From assembly GCA_021186555.1 (NCBI GenBank), contig JAJKFL010000002.1, forward strand, positions 6,213,001-6,277,000: a DNA stretch of 64,000 bases, in the 5' to 3' direction. Shown in pieces: positions 22,275-33,370 of this stretch (within the stretch, counting starts at the first letter, position 1; every line of letters begins with the position of its first letter). Source of the DNA: Reticulitermes speratus. Lineage: Eukaryota > Arthropoda > Insecta > Blattodea > Rhinotermitidae. The notes below the pieces were generated by a model, which ran no database searches, had not been told where the DNA came from, and worked only from the letters and a program-made list of their open reading frames with translations. Position numbers and translations under genes: made by a program.

Positions 22275-22521
22275 TACGTGAAAGGTAAAAAGCTGTCTTC
22301 GTCCACTCCACGAAGGCATAACACTCGGCTGGTCAAAATCATGTCCTTGCCCCTTCATCCCCGGGATAGAATTCCGGTACCATTGCATAGGTGGCTGGGT
22401 CAGCCCCAGAGCCGGTCAAATGTTTTGGGGGAAAAGAAAGTTCTCTTGTTCTTGCTGGGAAACGAGCCCGGACCGTTCAGCCCGTTACCTCGTTACTATA
22501 CAGACTATGCTATCTCGACTC
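22275..22521 (-). mobile_element. SINE family D
   Basis: Minus strand starts with a tRNA-like head (GGGCTCGTTTCCCAGC B-box region is degraded) and ends with the family's CTTTTTACCTTTCACGT tail. The middle part carrying the GCGGCCGG block is deleted. Confidence 0.6.
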
Positions 22522-22654
22522 CAAATAATAATTAAATAATGAATAAATAAGTAGATGTACCATTAATCGCGTTACGACCTTCAAGCCATAAAACACTACA
22601 AGCTCTACTCAAATATAACAGAGAACCCAATTTCTGGAATTTATCATCAGCTGT
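22522..22654. other. Spacer
   Basis: No feature recognised. Confidence 0.4.
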
Positions 22655-22955
22655 TCATTCATTCTGCAGTCTGTCTTACGACAGGTCCGTAATCTCTTCC
22701 AAAGCGAGTTCTCCACAGGGTGCGATCTAGTGCTTCCTCTTTTAATTTCCAGTATCTTATCTTTTCCTTAAGGTCATACAGTAGCTGCTTACGCCTTCTT
22801 CCTCGTCTTCCCGTCATTTCTATACTTCCTTCTAACTTTCCTTCAATCACATGTTTCAGAAGGCAGTTTCTACGCAAGATGTGACCAATCCAGTTAGCCT
22901 TTCTTCTTTTTATTGTTTGTACGATATTCCTCTCCTCCTTGACTCTGTGTAATAC
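22655..22955 (-). mobile_element. LINE family B tail, copy 3
   Basis: Minus-strand frame-intact tail with MRRNCLLKHVIEGKLEGSIE and LWRTRFGRDYGPVVRQTAE, ending with TGAATGAATGAA-type repeat. Very similar to 17654-17945. Confidence 0.82.
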
Positions 22956-23640
22956 TTCTGTATCCCAGAAATAATGTCTTTAAGTTTATTAACGAAAGTA
23001 TTTTGAAACACAACACTCGTAGACCGTGACCATAAAGGGTAACGTGTTTAGCAAAGGGTAACTTTGGAAACAGCCAATAACCAGGGTGTAATAGCCAGTC
23101 TGGTAACATGCCTACCCATGGCTTATAACGTAAGCGGTTCGGTAATTATATTTCAAAAACACAGACACATGATCAGCTGTGGTCCTTTGCGGAGGTGGTG
23201 AGGCAAAACATTGGGGGGGGGGGGGGTGAGGAAGCTGTAACTTTGCAGCAAACTTGAAAAAAACTTTACAAGTTTGGTGGAGGCTAAGCCTTACTGCACG
23301 ATTAAACTCACTGCCTGAAAGATGTTTTGTTTCCCAGTTCGCAGTATGAAAAAGAAACTGAAACTCGGAGTGTGAGGATAAGTGGTGGCAGTGGAGTATC
23401 AAATTTCTTATCTTGTGTCTTGTTTGCTTGAAGATTTTCAGCAAGAATAAAGCGGAACCTTCCAGACGTCTGTGTCGACAGTTATGTTTTAACGAACTCT
23501 TCTACTATCGATTCATCGCTAAATTAATAACTGCTTTTCACAGTCGATTATTTCCTGCACACAGAGCAGTAACCATGACGCTTTTGCGTTCACTTCCAAT
23601 TTCAGAAAATTATTGGAACACGTATGTATATTACTATTGA
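22956..23640. other. Unassigned stretch
   Basis: G-run of about 15 at 23213-23227. No gene recognised. Confidence 0.4.
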
Positions 23641-23895
23641 GTTGGTTGAGGCACTGCACTAAAAGACGGAAGGTCGCGGGTTCGATTCCCGTTGGTGTCA
23701 TTGCAATTTTTCATTCACATAATCCTTTCGGTCGCACTATGGCCTTGGGGTCGACTCAGCCGCTAAAAGAAATGAGTAGCAGGAATATCTCCTGGAGGGT
23801 AAAGGCGGCCGGTGCGTAGGAGCTGACAACCTTACCACCTCCTTGTACCCTAGAGGCTTGTCCAGGCCTGTATAGGGATAGCTTTACCTTTATGT
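23641..23895 (+). mobile_element. tRNA-derived SINE, family 3
   Basis: Head with GGTTGAGGCACTGCACTAAA and B box GGGTTCGATTCCCG, body including AGGGTAAAGGCGGCCGGTGC, and 3' end ...AGCTTTACCTTTA. A second copy is at 48366. Its 3' half resembles that of family D. Confidence 0.75.
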
Positions 23896-24204
23896 ACATC
23901 ACTGTAATGTCGGTAAACAAAGAATAGACTATTGATTACACAAGTCTATATTTGCTGACATTGCTCAGCTGTCGGGAAGTATTTTAATTTTGCAATAAAC
24001 AGCACAACAAATTATTTTGTATAAAGAATGGGAGAATAAAAATGTTTCAAATAAATATGCAATGGACACAAAATGGATTTAGTGCTAGGTGGGAGGTAAA
24101 GAGACGTTGGCTGCGTACACTTAACGAACAGACTTAATTTAAAGGGAAAATACCGGGAAGTTATGGAATATGAGAATGGGGAATGATAAAAATGTGAGAT
24201 TCAC
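23896..24204. other. AT-rich unassigned stretch
   Basis: No feature recognised. Confidence 0.4.
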
Positions 24205-24409
24205 AGGGAGGGAAAGGAGGAGGAGAAGGAAGAGGAGAAGGGGAGGAGAAGGAGGAGGGAAGGGGAGGAGGGGAAGGGGGAGGAGGGGGAGGAGGGGAAG
24301 GGGAGGAGGGGGAAGGAGGGGAAGGGGAGGAGGGGAGGAGGGGAAGGGGGAGGGGGGAGGGGAAGGAGGAGGAGGGGAGAGGAGGGAGGGAGGAGGAGGG
24401 AGAAGAAGA
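24205..24409 (+). repeat. Polypurine G/A tract, about 205 bp
   Basis: Almost uninterrupted G and A with many GGGG and GGAGG blocks; the other strand is all pyrimidine. Such tracts can form triplex or G-quadruplex DNA. The 90- and 110-codon frames across it are compositional artefacts. Confidence 0.95.
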
Positions 24410-24970
24410 CCTGATATTTTGAGTCTATTTGCAGATGCATAATTTCATCACTGGTGACCGGGAAAAACGGGATTTCTGCTAGAAGAATTTTACTTGCCAT
24501 ATAATCCAAAAATAGATTTCGGCAAATTACCAAATAAACACAACGTCATATACAAGCAGACTGCACCCTTAATCGGGAGAACAGTGAAAATCTCAAGCCC
24601 ACCAACACAGAAATTAAATTTATTAGGGTTAAAATTTCGTAATACGTTATTACGTCACTTCAGTAGCAAAAACAGACGTTTCTCTGTTACGTGATTAACT
24701 TATTCAAGGCTTCAGTCGACGCAGTGTCGTTTGACGTCGCGCAGATCGTCGAGTCTGTGTATTTCTAAGGCAACACTTCCGTATGCCGGCTAAACCGTAA
24801 GGAAATCTGGTTTCCCGTGAGAGCTAGAGCCATTGTTGGCCTGACGAATTAAGATAGACTAGAGCCGTCTTATTCTCAGTATGCTCCGCACAATACACAA
24901 GTGAACGTCTTCTCACATTTCATGTGTCATTACTCGAAGTTTTTTTCAAAAACAAATCAGCACCTCCTAC
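24410..24970. other. Unassigned stretch
   Basis: No feature recognised. Confidence 0.4.
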
Positions 24971-25032
24971 CTAACAAAATGCAATCTATTGTTTTTAGAT
25001 GTTCTATATTGCAATATCTCGTAAATCAAGTG

Positions 25033-25068
25033 CTACATGTTTCGATCCCTCATGGGATCGTCATCAGG
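25033..25068 (-). ncRNA. Hammerhead-ribozyme-like motif, intact core (IR2 left)
   Basis: Minus strand: CUGAUGA, an extra C, stem II GAUCCC/GGGAUC (six perfect pairs) closed by AUGA, GAA, ACAUGU, A. Stem I shows only one G-C pair. Confidence 0.62.
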
Positions 25069-25231
25069 GATTTGTATTGAAGTAAATTTCACAAGAAACA
25101 GAACAAGCAATGTATATACATGTTAAGGAGATATAAAATGTATTAAAAATGATAAATTTAGATGTATAATTTATATATTTTTAATATGTATACATTACTA
25201 ACTTTGTTTTGTGAGATAGTACTTTGATATG

Positions 25232-25275
25232 AATCCCTGATGATGATTCCATGTGGAATCGAAACATGTTGGATT
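25232..25275 (+). ncRNA. Hammerhead-ribozyme-like motif, intact core (IR2 right)
   Basis: CUGAUGA (25237-25243), an extra U, stem II GAUUCC/GGAAUC (six perfect pairs) closed by AUGU, GAA, ACAUGU, U at 25270. Stem I AAUCC/GGAUU has five perfect pairs. Among the most complete copies here. Confidence 0.7.
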
Positions 25276-25364
25276 GATAACAAGTTATTGTAATACAGAA
25301 TATCTGAAAACAATACAGTGCATTTTGTTAGAATAAATATTGTGTGATCTGATTATCAACAATA

Positions 25365-26574
25365 CACGGTATGAACAATATAAAATTATTATGAACAATG
25401 CACGGTATGAACAATATAAAATTATTATGAATAATGCACGGTATGAACAATATAAAATTATTATGAACAATGCACGGTATGAACAATATAAAATTATTAT
25501 GAACAATGCACGGTATGAACAACATAAAATTATTATGAACAATGCACGGTATGAACAATATAAAATTATTATGAACAATGCACGGTATGAACAATATAAC
25601 ATTATTATGAACAATGCACGGTATGAACAATATAAAATTATTATGAACAATGCACGGTATGAACAATATAAAATTATTATGAACAATGCACGGTATGAAC
25701 AATATAAAATTATTATGAACAATGCACGGTATGAACAATATAAAATTATTACGAACAATCCACGGTATGAACAATATAAAATTATTATGAACAATGCACG
25801 GTATGAACAATATAAAATTATTATGAACAATGCACGGTATGAACAATATAAAATTATTATGAACAATGCACGGTATGAACAATATAAAATTATTATGAAC
25901 AATGCACGGTATGAACAATATAAAATTATTATGAACAATGCACGGTATGAAAAATATAAAATTATTATGAACAATGCACGGTATGAACAATATAAAATTA
26001 TTATGAACAATGCACGGTATGAACAATATAAAATTATTATGAACAATGCACGGTATGAACAATATAAAATTATTATGAACAATGCACGGTATGAACAATA
26101 TAAAATTATTATGAACAATGCACGGTATGAACAATATAACATTATTATGAACAATGCACGGTATGAACAATATAAAATTATTATGAACAATGCACGGTAT
26201 GAACAATATAAAATTATTATGAACAATGCACGGTATGAACAATATAAAATTATTATGAACAATCCACGGTATGAACAATATAAAATTATTATGAACAATG
26301 CACGGTTATGAACAATATAAAATTATTATGAACAATGCACGGTATGAACAATATAAAATTATTATGAACAATGCACGGTATGAACAATATAAAATTATTA
26401 TGAACAATGCACGGTATGAACAATATAAAATTATTATGAACAATGCACGGTATGAACAATATAAAATTATTATGAACAATGCACGGTTATGAACAATATA
26501 AAATTATTATGAACAATGCACGGTATGAACAATATAAAATTATTATGAACAATGCACGGTATGAACAATATAAA
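25365..26574. repeat. 36-bp minisatellite, about 33 units
   Basis: Unit of 36 bp made of two ATGAACAAT-led halves, one followed by GCACGGT and the other by ATAAAATTATT. The period is 12 codons, so both strands stay open for over 300 codons. A 37-bp unit occurs at 26306 and 26487. Confidence 0.97.
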
Positions 26575-26642
26575 ATTTAAGATAAAACACCAACAAAATG
26601 CACAAATTATAAGGTGCAAATTTGCTCCCTATATCATGATTT

Positions 26643-26683
26643 ACCCTACGCGTTTCAGCTCCTCATGAGCCATCATCAGGGGT
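26643..26683 (-). ncRNA. Hammerhead-ribozyme-like motif, intact core (IR3 left)
   Basis: Minus strand: CUGAUGA, an extra U, stem II GGCUC/GAGCU (five pairs, the closing one G-U), GAA, ACGCGU palindrome, A. Stem I ACCC/GGGU, four perfect pairs. Confidence 0.68.
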
Positions 26684-26789
26684 TATTTTCTCTATTATAA
26701 AAGGTGCTTTACAAATGCTGCATCTGTGGATGGCACTTTTGATTATGCACTATTTTGGGCATGAGACACTTTTTATAATAGAGAAAATA

Positions 26790-26830
26790 ACCCCTGATGA
26801 TGGCTCATGAGGAGCTGAAACGCGTAGGGT
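26790..26830 (+). ncRNA. Hammerhead-ribozyme-like motif, intact core (IR3 right)
   Basis: Identical to the left-arm motif on the opposite strand: CUGAUGA 26794-26800, ACGCGU 26820-26825, A at 26826, stem I ACCC/GGGU. Confidence 0.68.
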
Positions 26831-26898
26831 AAATCATGATATAGGGAGCAAATTTGCACCTTATAATTTGTGCATTTTGTTGGTGTTTTATCTTAAAT

Positions 26899-27013
26899 AA
26901 TAAAATGCACGGTGAATTAAAACTTAAGAATATAAAATTATTATGAACAATGCACGGTATGAACAATATAAAATTATTATGAACAATGCACGGTATGAAC
27001 AATATAAAATTTA
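26899..27013. repeat. Remainder of the 36-bp minisatellite
   Basis: About three units, the first degraded, continue the array beyond IR3. Confidence 0.9.
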
Positions 27014-27883
27014 CCTCGTATCTCTCATAATGCATTTCGTTATATCTAGCATCCGGTTGGCGTGAAGAAGCAGGTGGAATCTAGACCTTCCCATTTTAAG
27101 TTCATTTGTGCAAAAAAACAGTTTTAGTGGGTGGGTTGGTCACATCGATACATCCTCAATGTCGCCGTGAGTATTGCTGCATAGTTGTTAGTGGGTGGAA
27201 GGGGGTGGAAGGGGTTTTGGTTTGAGAGAGAGAGAGAGAGAGAAAGGCATTGCATTGAATATGTGTGTGAAGGGTGGTTTATCGAGCAGGGGCTGCGTTT
27301 GACATGAAGGACATCCAAACAGCCTTGATACAGCCCTACAGCCACACACACACACAGAGGTACAGGGTGCAGTTAGCGCGCCCCGACAAAGCCTTCCATA
27401 TTTGTCACAAAGAGCCCATCATCAAGCCGGCAGACAAACCCCACGTTTTGTTCATAGAGTGCCGCGCAATGTTGATCGATTAGGGGTTGGGTTCGGTGGT
27501 GGGGAGGGGGCCGGTTGAGGCACAACAAGGGACACTGCCACTATTTATTTTAATTAAATAATATGCCCCATACCATAAAGCATATTCCTCTCCAAACAAT
27601 TTTCTCTCTCTCTGAACATCCCTTGTATATCCAACCCCTTAGGCATGTTTTCTTTGAATCACGGTGCGAACAATTTGTGATGTTGCCTACACTGTCGCAG
27701 TAATTTAATAAAAGTCATGTTTTGTCGATATGCTATACTGTACAAAACTGTGCGTCAATAGTACACTCTTTCCCGCCGCCAGATAATTCATCAAATTTTC
27801 CCAGCTTGCATTTTTCTCTCCACTAAAATTCAAAACTTCACAACACACACCTCTCATTATCTAGTAATTAGCTTTTACATAAA
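27014..27883. other. Unassigned stretch with GA and CA microsatellites
   Basis: (GA)n at 27223-27243 and (CA)n at 27342-27356. Frames at 27124-27483 have no recognised domain. Confidence 0.45.
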
Positions 27884-28065
27884 TAACACTACGTATTCCG
27901 CCTGACACAAACTTTATTTACTATTATTATCTCACACGCTACATGTTTCGATCTGGTCGTTCATCATCATCAGGTGTTTATTTTATACAAAAAAATTAAA
28001 ACTCAGGGTAAAAATGTAAGGTTTTGCGATATCTCACAAAGGATGTGAAATATAAATTACCACAC
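27884..28065 (-). mobile_element. Ribozyme element family CD, copy 2
   Basis: Divergent homologue of 16636-16860, with the same block order on both sides of the ribozyme core. Confidence 0.7.
27939..27974 (-). ncRNA. Hammerhead-ribozyme-like motif, intact core boxes, weak stem II
   Basis: Minus strand: CUGAUGA, an extra U, GAU...AUC (three pairs only), GAA, ACAUGU, A. Stem I has one clear pair. All core boxes are present although stem II is poor. Confidence 0.5.
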
Positions 28066-28125
28066 TGTTTAAATATCACCACAGCATCGACAGTCTGGTA
28101 TTTAGAGTCAAACTACACTACACGC

Positions 28126-28536
28126 TTCTTCCTCTTCCATGGCGTTACAGCCCGGGGTGGGCCAAAGCCTCCTTCTTTTGGGATTTCATCCCAAAGGTTT
28201 CCTGGTCGGTAAGTGTGCATTCTGTAGTGAGTGACCGGCTCACAAGTTTTTGCTCGATCCTGATGAGACTGCCAGAGCCATCTAGCAGGCAGTCAGGAGA
28301 CTTGGGTGAGAAATGGCCGCTTGAATTTTGCTTACGGACACTACTAGTTCTATTCATGCCCGAAGGTTCTTTTACGTGCCGTAAATCTACGACATGGGAC
28401 CGACGGCTTTACTTCCCCTCCGAAGGAAATGGCGCTCCGGATTTTTATCACCCTTAAAAATCCATCGCCCTCGGTTGGGATCGAACCCGCGAACCTTGGG
28501 TCCAGTGGCGAGCAAGCTAACCACTAGTCCACCGAC
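28126..28536 (-). mobile_element. tRNA-derived SINE, family 4, with 11-bp target duplication
   Basis: Minus strand: head GTCGGTGGACTAGTGGTTAG with B box GGGTTCGATCCCA, a long body containing GTAGATTTACGGCACGTAAA, and tail GGAAGAGGAAGAA. ACACTACACGC flanks it at 28115-28125 and 28537-28547. About 411 bp, long for a SINE. Confidence 0.88.
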
Positions 28537-28547
28537 ACACTACACGC

Positions 28548-29975
28548 ACATGGACTTTATACAAGTAAATACATTAAAAATGCAGTAAACAATACTGTTA
28601 GATGTGAAGTAGAGACAGCAAATTACAGACTGTATTAGTTTTGTCCCTGTTTTGTGTCAGAAGTTCCGGGGCTCATTATTTTTCATCTTACATTGAGTTT
28701 TTCAAGATTTTTACCCAGTCTCGCAAGTAAAAGCTCTTTCGAGGTCAGGTTATGCTTATTTAATATAGACTTTCGTGCTGCCAAAAGTGTTGGGTATTTT
28801 TTCGCCCATTAAATGTTATGTAAATGTCAAAGTGAGAAGTTATGTTTCGTGCTTAATATGACGTCAAAAAACTGGAATGTATACTTCGTTTTATATTGAA
28901 TAAATTGGTTGAGAAATTCCAGTAAGAGTGACAGTATTAAAATAAGGCCATTATCACGTCTATCCACATGCTTCTCAATTGGCCGTATATAATCTCTTAT
29001 CATTTCTCACAGACCCTAATGTAATTCATAACTGAAAAAATATCGTAACGTAAATCAATAAACAAATATATCACCATCATCATAAGCTGTGATTTTATCC
29101 CTCAAGGTGAAGCTGGTCCTTCCATCTTTTCCTCGGTCGTCCTATGCTTCTCTTCCCCTATGGCCTATATTTCAGTGCCTGTTTGTGTAGAACTCGACTC
29201 AAATATCTTTTCCGCGACGCAGAGACCAAAATCAGTCAGTCCCCACTATTCCTTTTCTGTCGCTTTAGCATCACCGTTGTTGCTACATCAGTCATTTTCC
29301 TTTCAGCCACCGTCCTGTGAAGGTTATTTAGTAGCGTATAGGAGTGGGAGGTATTTGTCTTGACGTTATAACAACGTGGCAGCGTTGCGTTGATTGCCCA
29401 GGTCTGGGTACAGTGCGCTATTGCCAAGTCGAAATAAACTGTTCCCAATATATGCTCCGTTAGTAATACGTTTAAACGATGTTACCTCTGTGAAAATTGA
29501 GAGAGAGTGACTATGTGGCAAACATGGTGCCAGAGCCCTCTACCTTTGCACTTAGCTCCGCCCCTTCCTCTCTCTCTACATTTTTCCTCGCGCAGGACGC
29601 GGAAAAATTATATGTGTCGCATTATACCCTGTCTGTGTCCATTCTCTCTACGTGTATAGCCACTATCGTTGGTATTGTTGTATTTCCAAAACATTGTTCT
29701 GCACTCCAAGTTTCTCAATGACGGACTGATTTCTTTCCCTGTTTGACCGTGTAATTCCTAATAAATGCCTTAAAAATGTCATTTGTGGTGATTCCAGTCT
29801 TGGTTCATATCTTTTCTAGAAATAAATGTATAAAATGAAAAAAAAGCTTAGTGGTCATGTAAATGTCTACTAACATTGAGTGTTGAAGAGGCCAACTAAT
29901 AAGGCAGTATTTGCAACAGAAAATGTATGCGCTCAAATAAACGTCATAAACCATTTAGCTCTTTAAATGTTAACA
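28548..29975. other. Unassigned stretch
   Basis: No repeat family or coding sequence recognised; frames at 29160-29721 lack domains. Confidence 0.4.
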
Positions 29976-29977
29976 TA

Positions 29978-30206
29978 CGCAGATTGGCGCAAAAGTCACT
30001 TGACACTAGGGACAACATATGAACTGAAATTCACTGACAAAATACTTACATTTATTGACTATCTGACATTTTCTAGGTGACGTCTTTCTACAGCGACGCT
30101 TTGTGTAACGTCTTCCCAGGACGCTTGCACGTAATGTCTCACAAAGCTGCTTCTTATCATCAGTGACACTGGACATCGAGTGTCAAGTAACTTTTGCGCG
30201 AACCTG
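29978..30206. mobile_element. Short TIR element, TA-flanked MITE
   Basis: Inverted termini share GCGCAAAAGT and ACTTGACACT near both ends, with TA at 29976-29977 and 30207-30208. About 229 bp, non-coding; TA duplication fits Tc1/mariner-type mobilisation. Confidence 0.7.
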
Positions 30207-30341
30207 TACAGTCTGTACAGTACAGAACAATCTAAATAAGCATTATGATTTTAAACTACACGGATCGAAATTGTAAAGAGTAGGTCTACACTGAAAATTT
30301 TGTTCGTGTAGTCTGACACCGAGAGTAAGTTAGATCTCTGG

Positions 30342-30770
30342 CAGGGGCGCACCCAAGCGGGGGCTGCCGGGCTGCAGGGCCCTCAAATAGAAATTTAAAA
30401 AAACACAGATTTTCTAGACACGTTTATACGACGCGTTTTACGTGATTTATCCTTGACCTGAAATTAGGTGCAGAAATTTACTGATGACTAATAAATTAAG
30501 ATTTTGAAAAATAAAATACAAAATTTAGAATGTCTTAGATAAAATTCAATAAACCAAAAAGATTAGGCCTTGCGATTTAAATTAGGTGATTGAGTCATGG
30601 AACATGTAGTTATATTCGTAGGTATATAAATGCAGTTGCAGACAGTGCTATGTTATACTTACAACATAATCCTTATAACAAAATTTTTAAAATAAAACAT
30701 AAATTATATATATCCTCAGGGTCAGGCCCCCCCCTCCCCCCACCAAGAAAAAATTCTGTGTGCGCCCCTG
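30342..30770. mobile_element. hAT-like MITE with 8-bp target duplication
   Basis: Ends CAGGGGCGCAC at left and GTGCGCCCCTG at right. ATCTCTGG (30334-30341) and GTCTCTGG (30771-30778) are the target duplication, 7 of 8 identical. 429 bp with no transposase. Confidence 0.85.
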
Positions 30771-31162
30771 GTCTCTGGTACAGTTTGTTGTCAGGAATCA
30801 GCAGTTTCGGAGGGTGAGTCTTCTACATTTTGTAAAGTCAACATGCAAGACGCAGCTACAAGGGTATGAAAAATATTCAAGGAGATAAGAATCGCATCAC
30901 TCTACTGGGGACACACAAGTGAGTGCAGTCACACTGAGACGCTGCAAGCAAGAACGTCACAACGATCAAGCCTCTTGATTACCGGAAACGATCGCAGTGA
31001 ATGTGCCGAAAGCAGAGCGGATTGATAAGAATTCCTCCGCTCACTAGCATTGCTATTGCAGCATTTTTTGTTACAAATACTCGTAGCCTGATAAATTATC
31101 AGCACGTTTATCAGCAATCATTTAGAATTTGCAAGTACATTAAACTTTGTCCAAAATATACA
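30771..31162. other. Unassigned stretch
   Basis: No feature recognised. Confidence 0.4.
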
Positions 31163-32080
31163 GTAGGGCATTTAAATTTCACGATATCCTTCAGAAATTG
31201 TGTGTAAAGTAGGACATTTAAATTTCACGATATACTTCAGGAATTGTGTGTACAGTAGGACATTTAAATTTCACGATATACTTCAGGAATTGTGTGTACA
31301 GTAGGACATTTAAATTTCATGACATACTTCGGGAATTGTGTGTACAGTAGGACATTTAAATTTCACAATATATTTCAGAAATTGTGTGTACAGTAGGACA
31401 TTTAAATTTCACGATATACTTCAGGAATTGAGTGTACAGTAGGACATTTAAATTTCACGATATACTTCAGGAATTGTGTGTAGAGTAGGACATTTAAATT
31501 TCACGATATACTTCAGGAATTGTGTGTACAGTAAGACATTTAAATTTCACGATATACTTCAGGAATTGTGTGTACAGTAGGACATTTAAATTTCACGATA
31601 TACTTCAGGAATTGTGTGTACAGTAAGACATTTAAATTTCACGATATACTTCAGGAATTGTGTGTACAGTAGGACATTTAAATTTCACGATATACTTCAG
31701 GAATTGTGTGTACAGTAGGACATTTAAATTTCACGATATACTTCGGGAATTGTGTGTACAGTAGGACATTTACATTTCACGATATACTTCAGGAATTGTG
31801 TGTACAGTAAGACATTTAAATTTCACGATATACTTCAGGAATTGTGTGTACAGTAGGACATTTAAATTTCACGATATACTTCAGGAATTGTGTGTACAGT
31901 AGGACATTTAAATTTCACGATATACTTCGGGAATTGTGTGTACAGTAGGACATTTAAATTTCACGATATACTTCAGGAATTGTGTGTACAGTAGGACATT
32001 TAAATTTCACGATATACTTCGGGAATTGTGCGTACAGTAGGGCATTTAAATTTCATGACATACTTCGGGAATTGTGTGAA
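31163..32080. repeat. 46-bp minisatellite, about 20 units
   Basis: Regular 46-bp units each with GGACATTTAAATTTCACGAT and ACTTCAGGAATTGTGTGT. Variation is scattered; the first and last units are the most diverged. Confidence 0.96.
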
Positions 32081-32154
32081 TTTTTTCATTATTAAATAAC
32101 TCTAATGCCCGTTTTCACACTGGGTTTATTTTAAGTAGCAAACTTGTCCTTATG

Positions 32155-32385
32155 CACGTCATGGAGGTGTATTGAGGGAGTGGAGTTAAAGCTGCACTCA
32201 TTTTTAATCTCGGCACCAGATGTTGGTCTTGTGGTCATCTTCACGCACCGGCTGTATTACCCCCGGTAGAAGAATTCCGACACCCATTGAACGGGCAACT
32301 CGGTGGGCCTCAGTGTCGGTCTGGAGGCGTTGGCGGTCAGAAAAATCTCTTACCCATGCGGGAAATCGAACCATTGTTCCTGATT
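32155..32385 (-). mobile_element. SINE family D
   Basis: Minus strand degraded member: head with GGTTCGATTTCCCGC, then family body; the 3' end lies at the left near 32155. Confidence 0.6.
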
Positions 32386-32478
32386 CATCAAGAATCTAGC
32401 CAATTATTTTACAATACATTTTTAAAATAATTGAATTGTTTCGCGAGATTTCATGCCCTTCTAGCGGTAACTTATGAG

Positions 32479-32608
32479 CAGGGGTGCTCAAAACCCGGGC
32501 GCCCAATATTTATGATCCCACAGTATGGAACTTGCATCATGTCACTTGTCTGGCGTCTAGAATTTTGAGATGGTTCCTACATTTTTGTAAAATCTGTGGG
32601 GCCCCACT
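32479..32608 (-). mobile_element. hAT-like MITE, diverged copy
   Basis: Begins CAGGGGTGCTCAAAACCCGG and matches the complement of the element at 47748-47893 over most of its length, including CTAGAATTTTGAGATG. The right end is degraded. Confidence 0.65.
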
Positions 32609-32649
32609 CTATGAGAATCATTACTTTCTCGGATGTAAAGGCTTTTACT

Positions 32650-32700
32650 ATGGCAGCGTTTCGATTAAATTTACTGCCTGCATCTTCAGGGATTCAGCAC
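32650..32700 (-). ncRNA. Decayed hammerhead-like motif
   Basis: Minus strand keeps CUGAAGAUGCAGGCAG and UCGAAACGCUG, but stem II no longer pairs. The same opening is seen at 40193 (+). Confidence 0.35.
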
Positions 32701-33370
32701 AAAGAACAGTATGTTTTTCGAATTTCTTGGTTACTGTGGCAGTCGTGTACACATCCAGGTTGACCAAAAACATAGAAGGTTTCAATATGCTGAGATGAAA
32801 ACCGGTAAACTTAATGAAGCCTTGTCCCTTAGTCAGTCTCACGTAACACCGACTTATACGCAATATGTAACACTTTCACCTGCTGTTTTTCAAGACATGA
32901 AGACTACACTGGCGCCGCGTTGTGTCAAGGATTGTAAACAACCAATAGATCGCTTTATGCATTAAACCATATATCGTTTCTTCTAGCGATGAAACAGTGG
33001 TAGACACACATCGGTTTATGCATTAGCTACGTAGCTTTTAAGGTCTGACAGAAGCCAAACGAGATGGCGCACGGAATTTCGTCACGTTTTTATAAGACGT
33101 GCGTCAGTGAAAACTGAAAAAAAAAAACAGATAATTGAGTGCAGATATGTTCGGTATAGCTTTATCATTTTTTAACATACTGCAAAATACACTTGCAAAA
33201 TATACGTGCGTCTAAACAATGTTGATGACTTGCTGCACACTGCAGGGTCTTGATTTTTTCGCGCCTCCGTGTTTTTCTGTTTTTTTTTTTTTTATATTTA
33301 CGTATTATGTGCATGCATTAGTGTTATTTATACAGTATTCTTACTACACTTTTGGCGAATTTTAGGCTAT
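32701..33370. other. Unassigned stretch
   Basis: No gene recognised; a T-run is at 33280-33292. Frames at 32484-32965 lack domains. Confidence 0.4.

Larger units (their letters stand above)
24971..25331. mobile_element. Ribozyme inverted-repeat element IR2
   Basis: Arms start CTAACAAAATGC at the left and end GCATTTTGTTAG at the right; about 120 bp of each arm can be aligned at roughly three quarters identity. Each arm contains one hammerhead-like motif, minus strand at left and plus strand at right. The central 60-80 bp is AT-rich and non-coding. Confidence 0.78.
26575..26898. mobile_element. Ribozyme inverted-repeat element IR3, near-perfect arms
   Basis: Arms of about 130 bp (26575-26706 and 26767-26898) are reverse complements with no mismatch that I can find, separated by about 60 bp. 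It interrupts the 36-bp minisatellite, which resumes at 26899. Each arm holds one intact hammerhead-like motif. No ORF. Arm identity implies recent origin or correction. Confidence 0.88.

Noticed and set aside
24170..24533. Glycine/arginine-rich and proline/serine-rich ORFs
   Set aside because: Compositional artefacts of the polypurine tract.
25285..26492. Long ORFs (337, 323 and 316 codons) on both strands
   Set aside because: They translate a 36-bp tandem repeat; the period is a multiple of three and no unique sequence is included.
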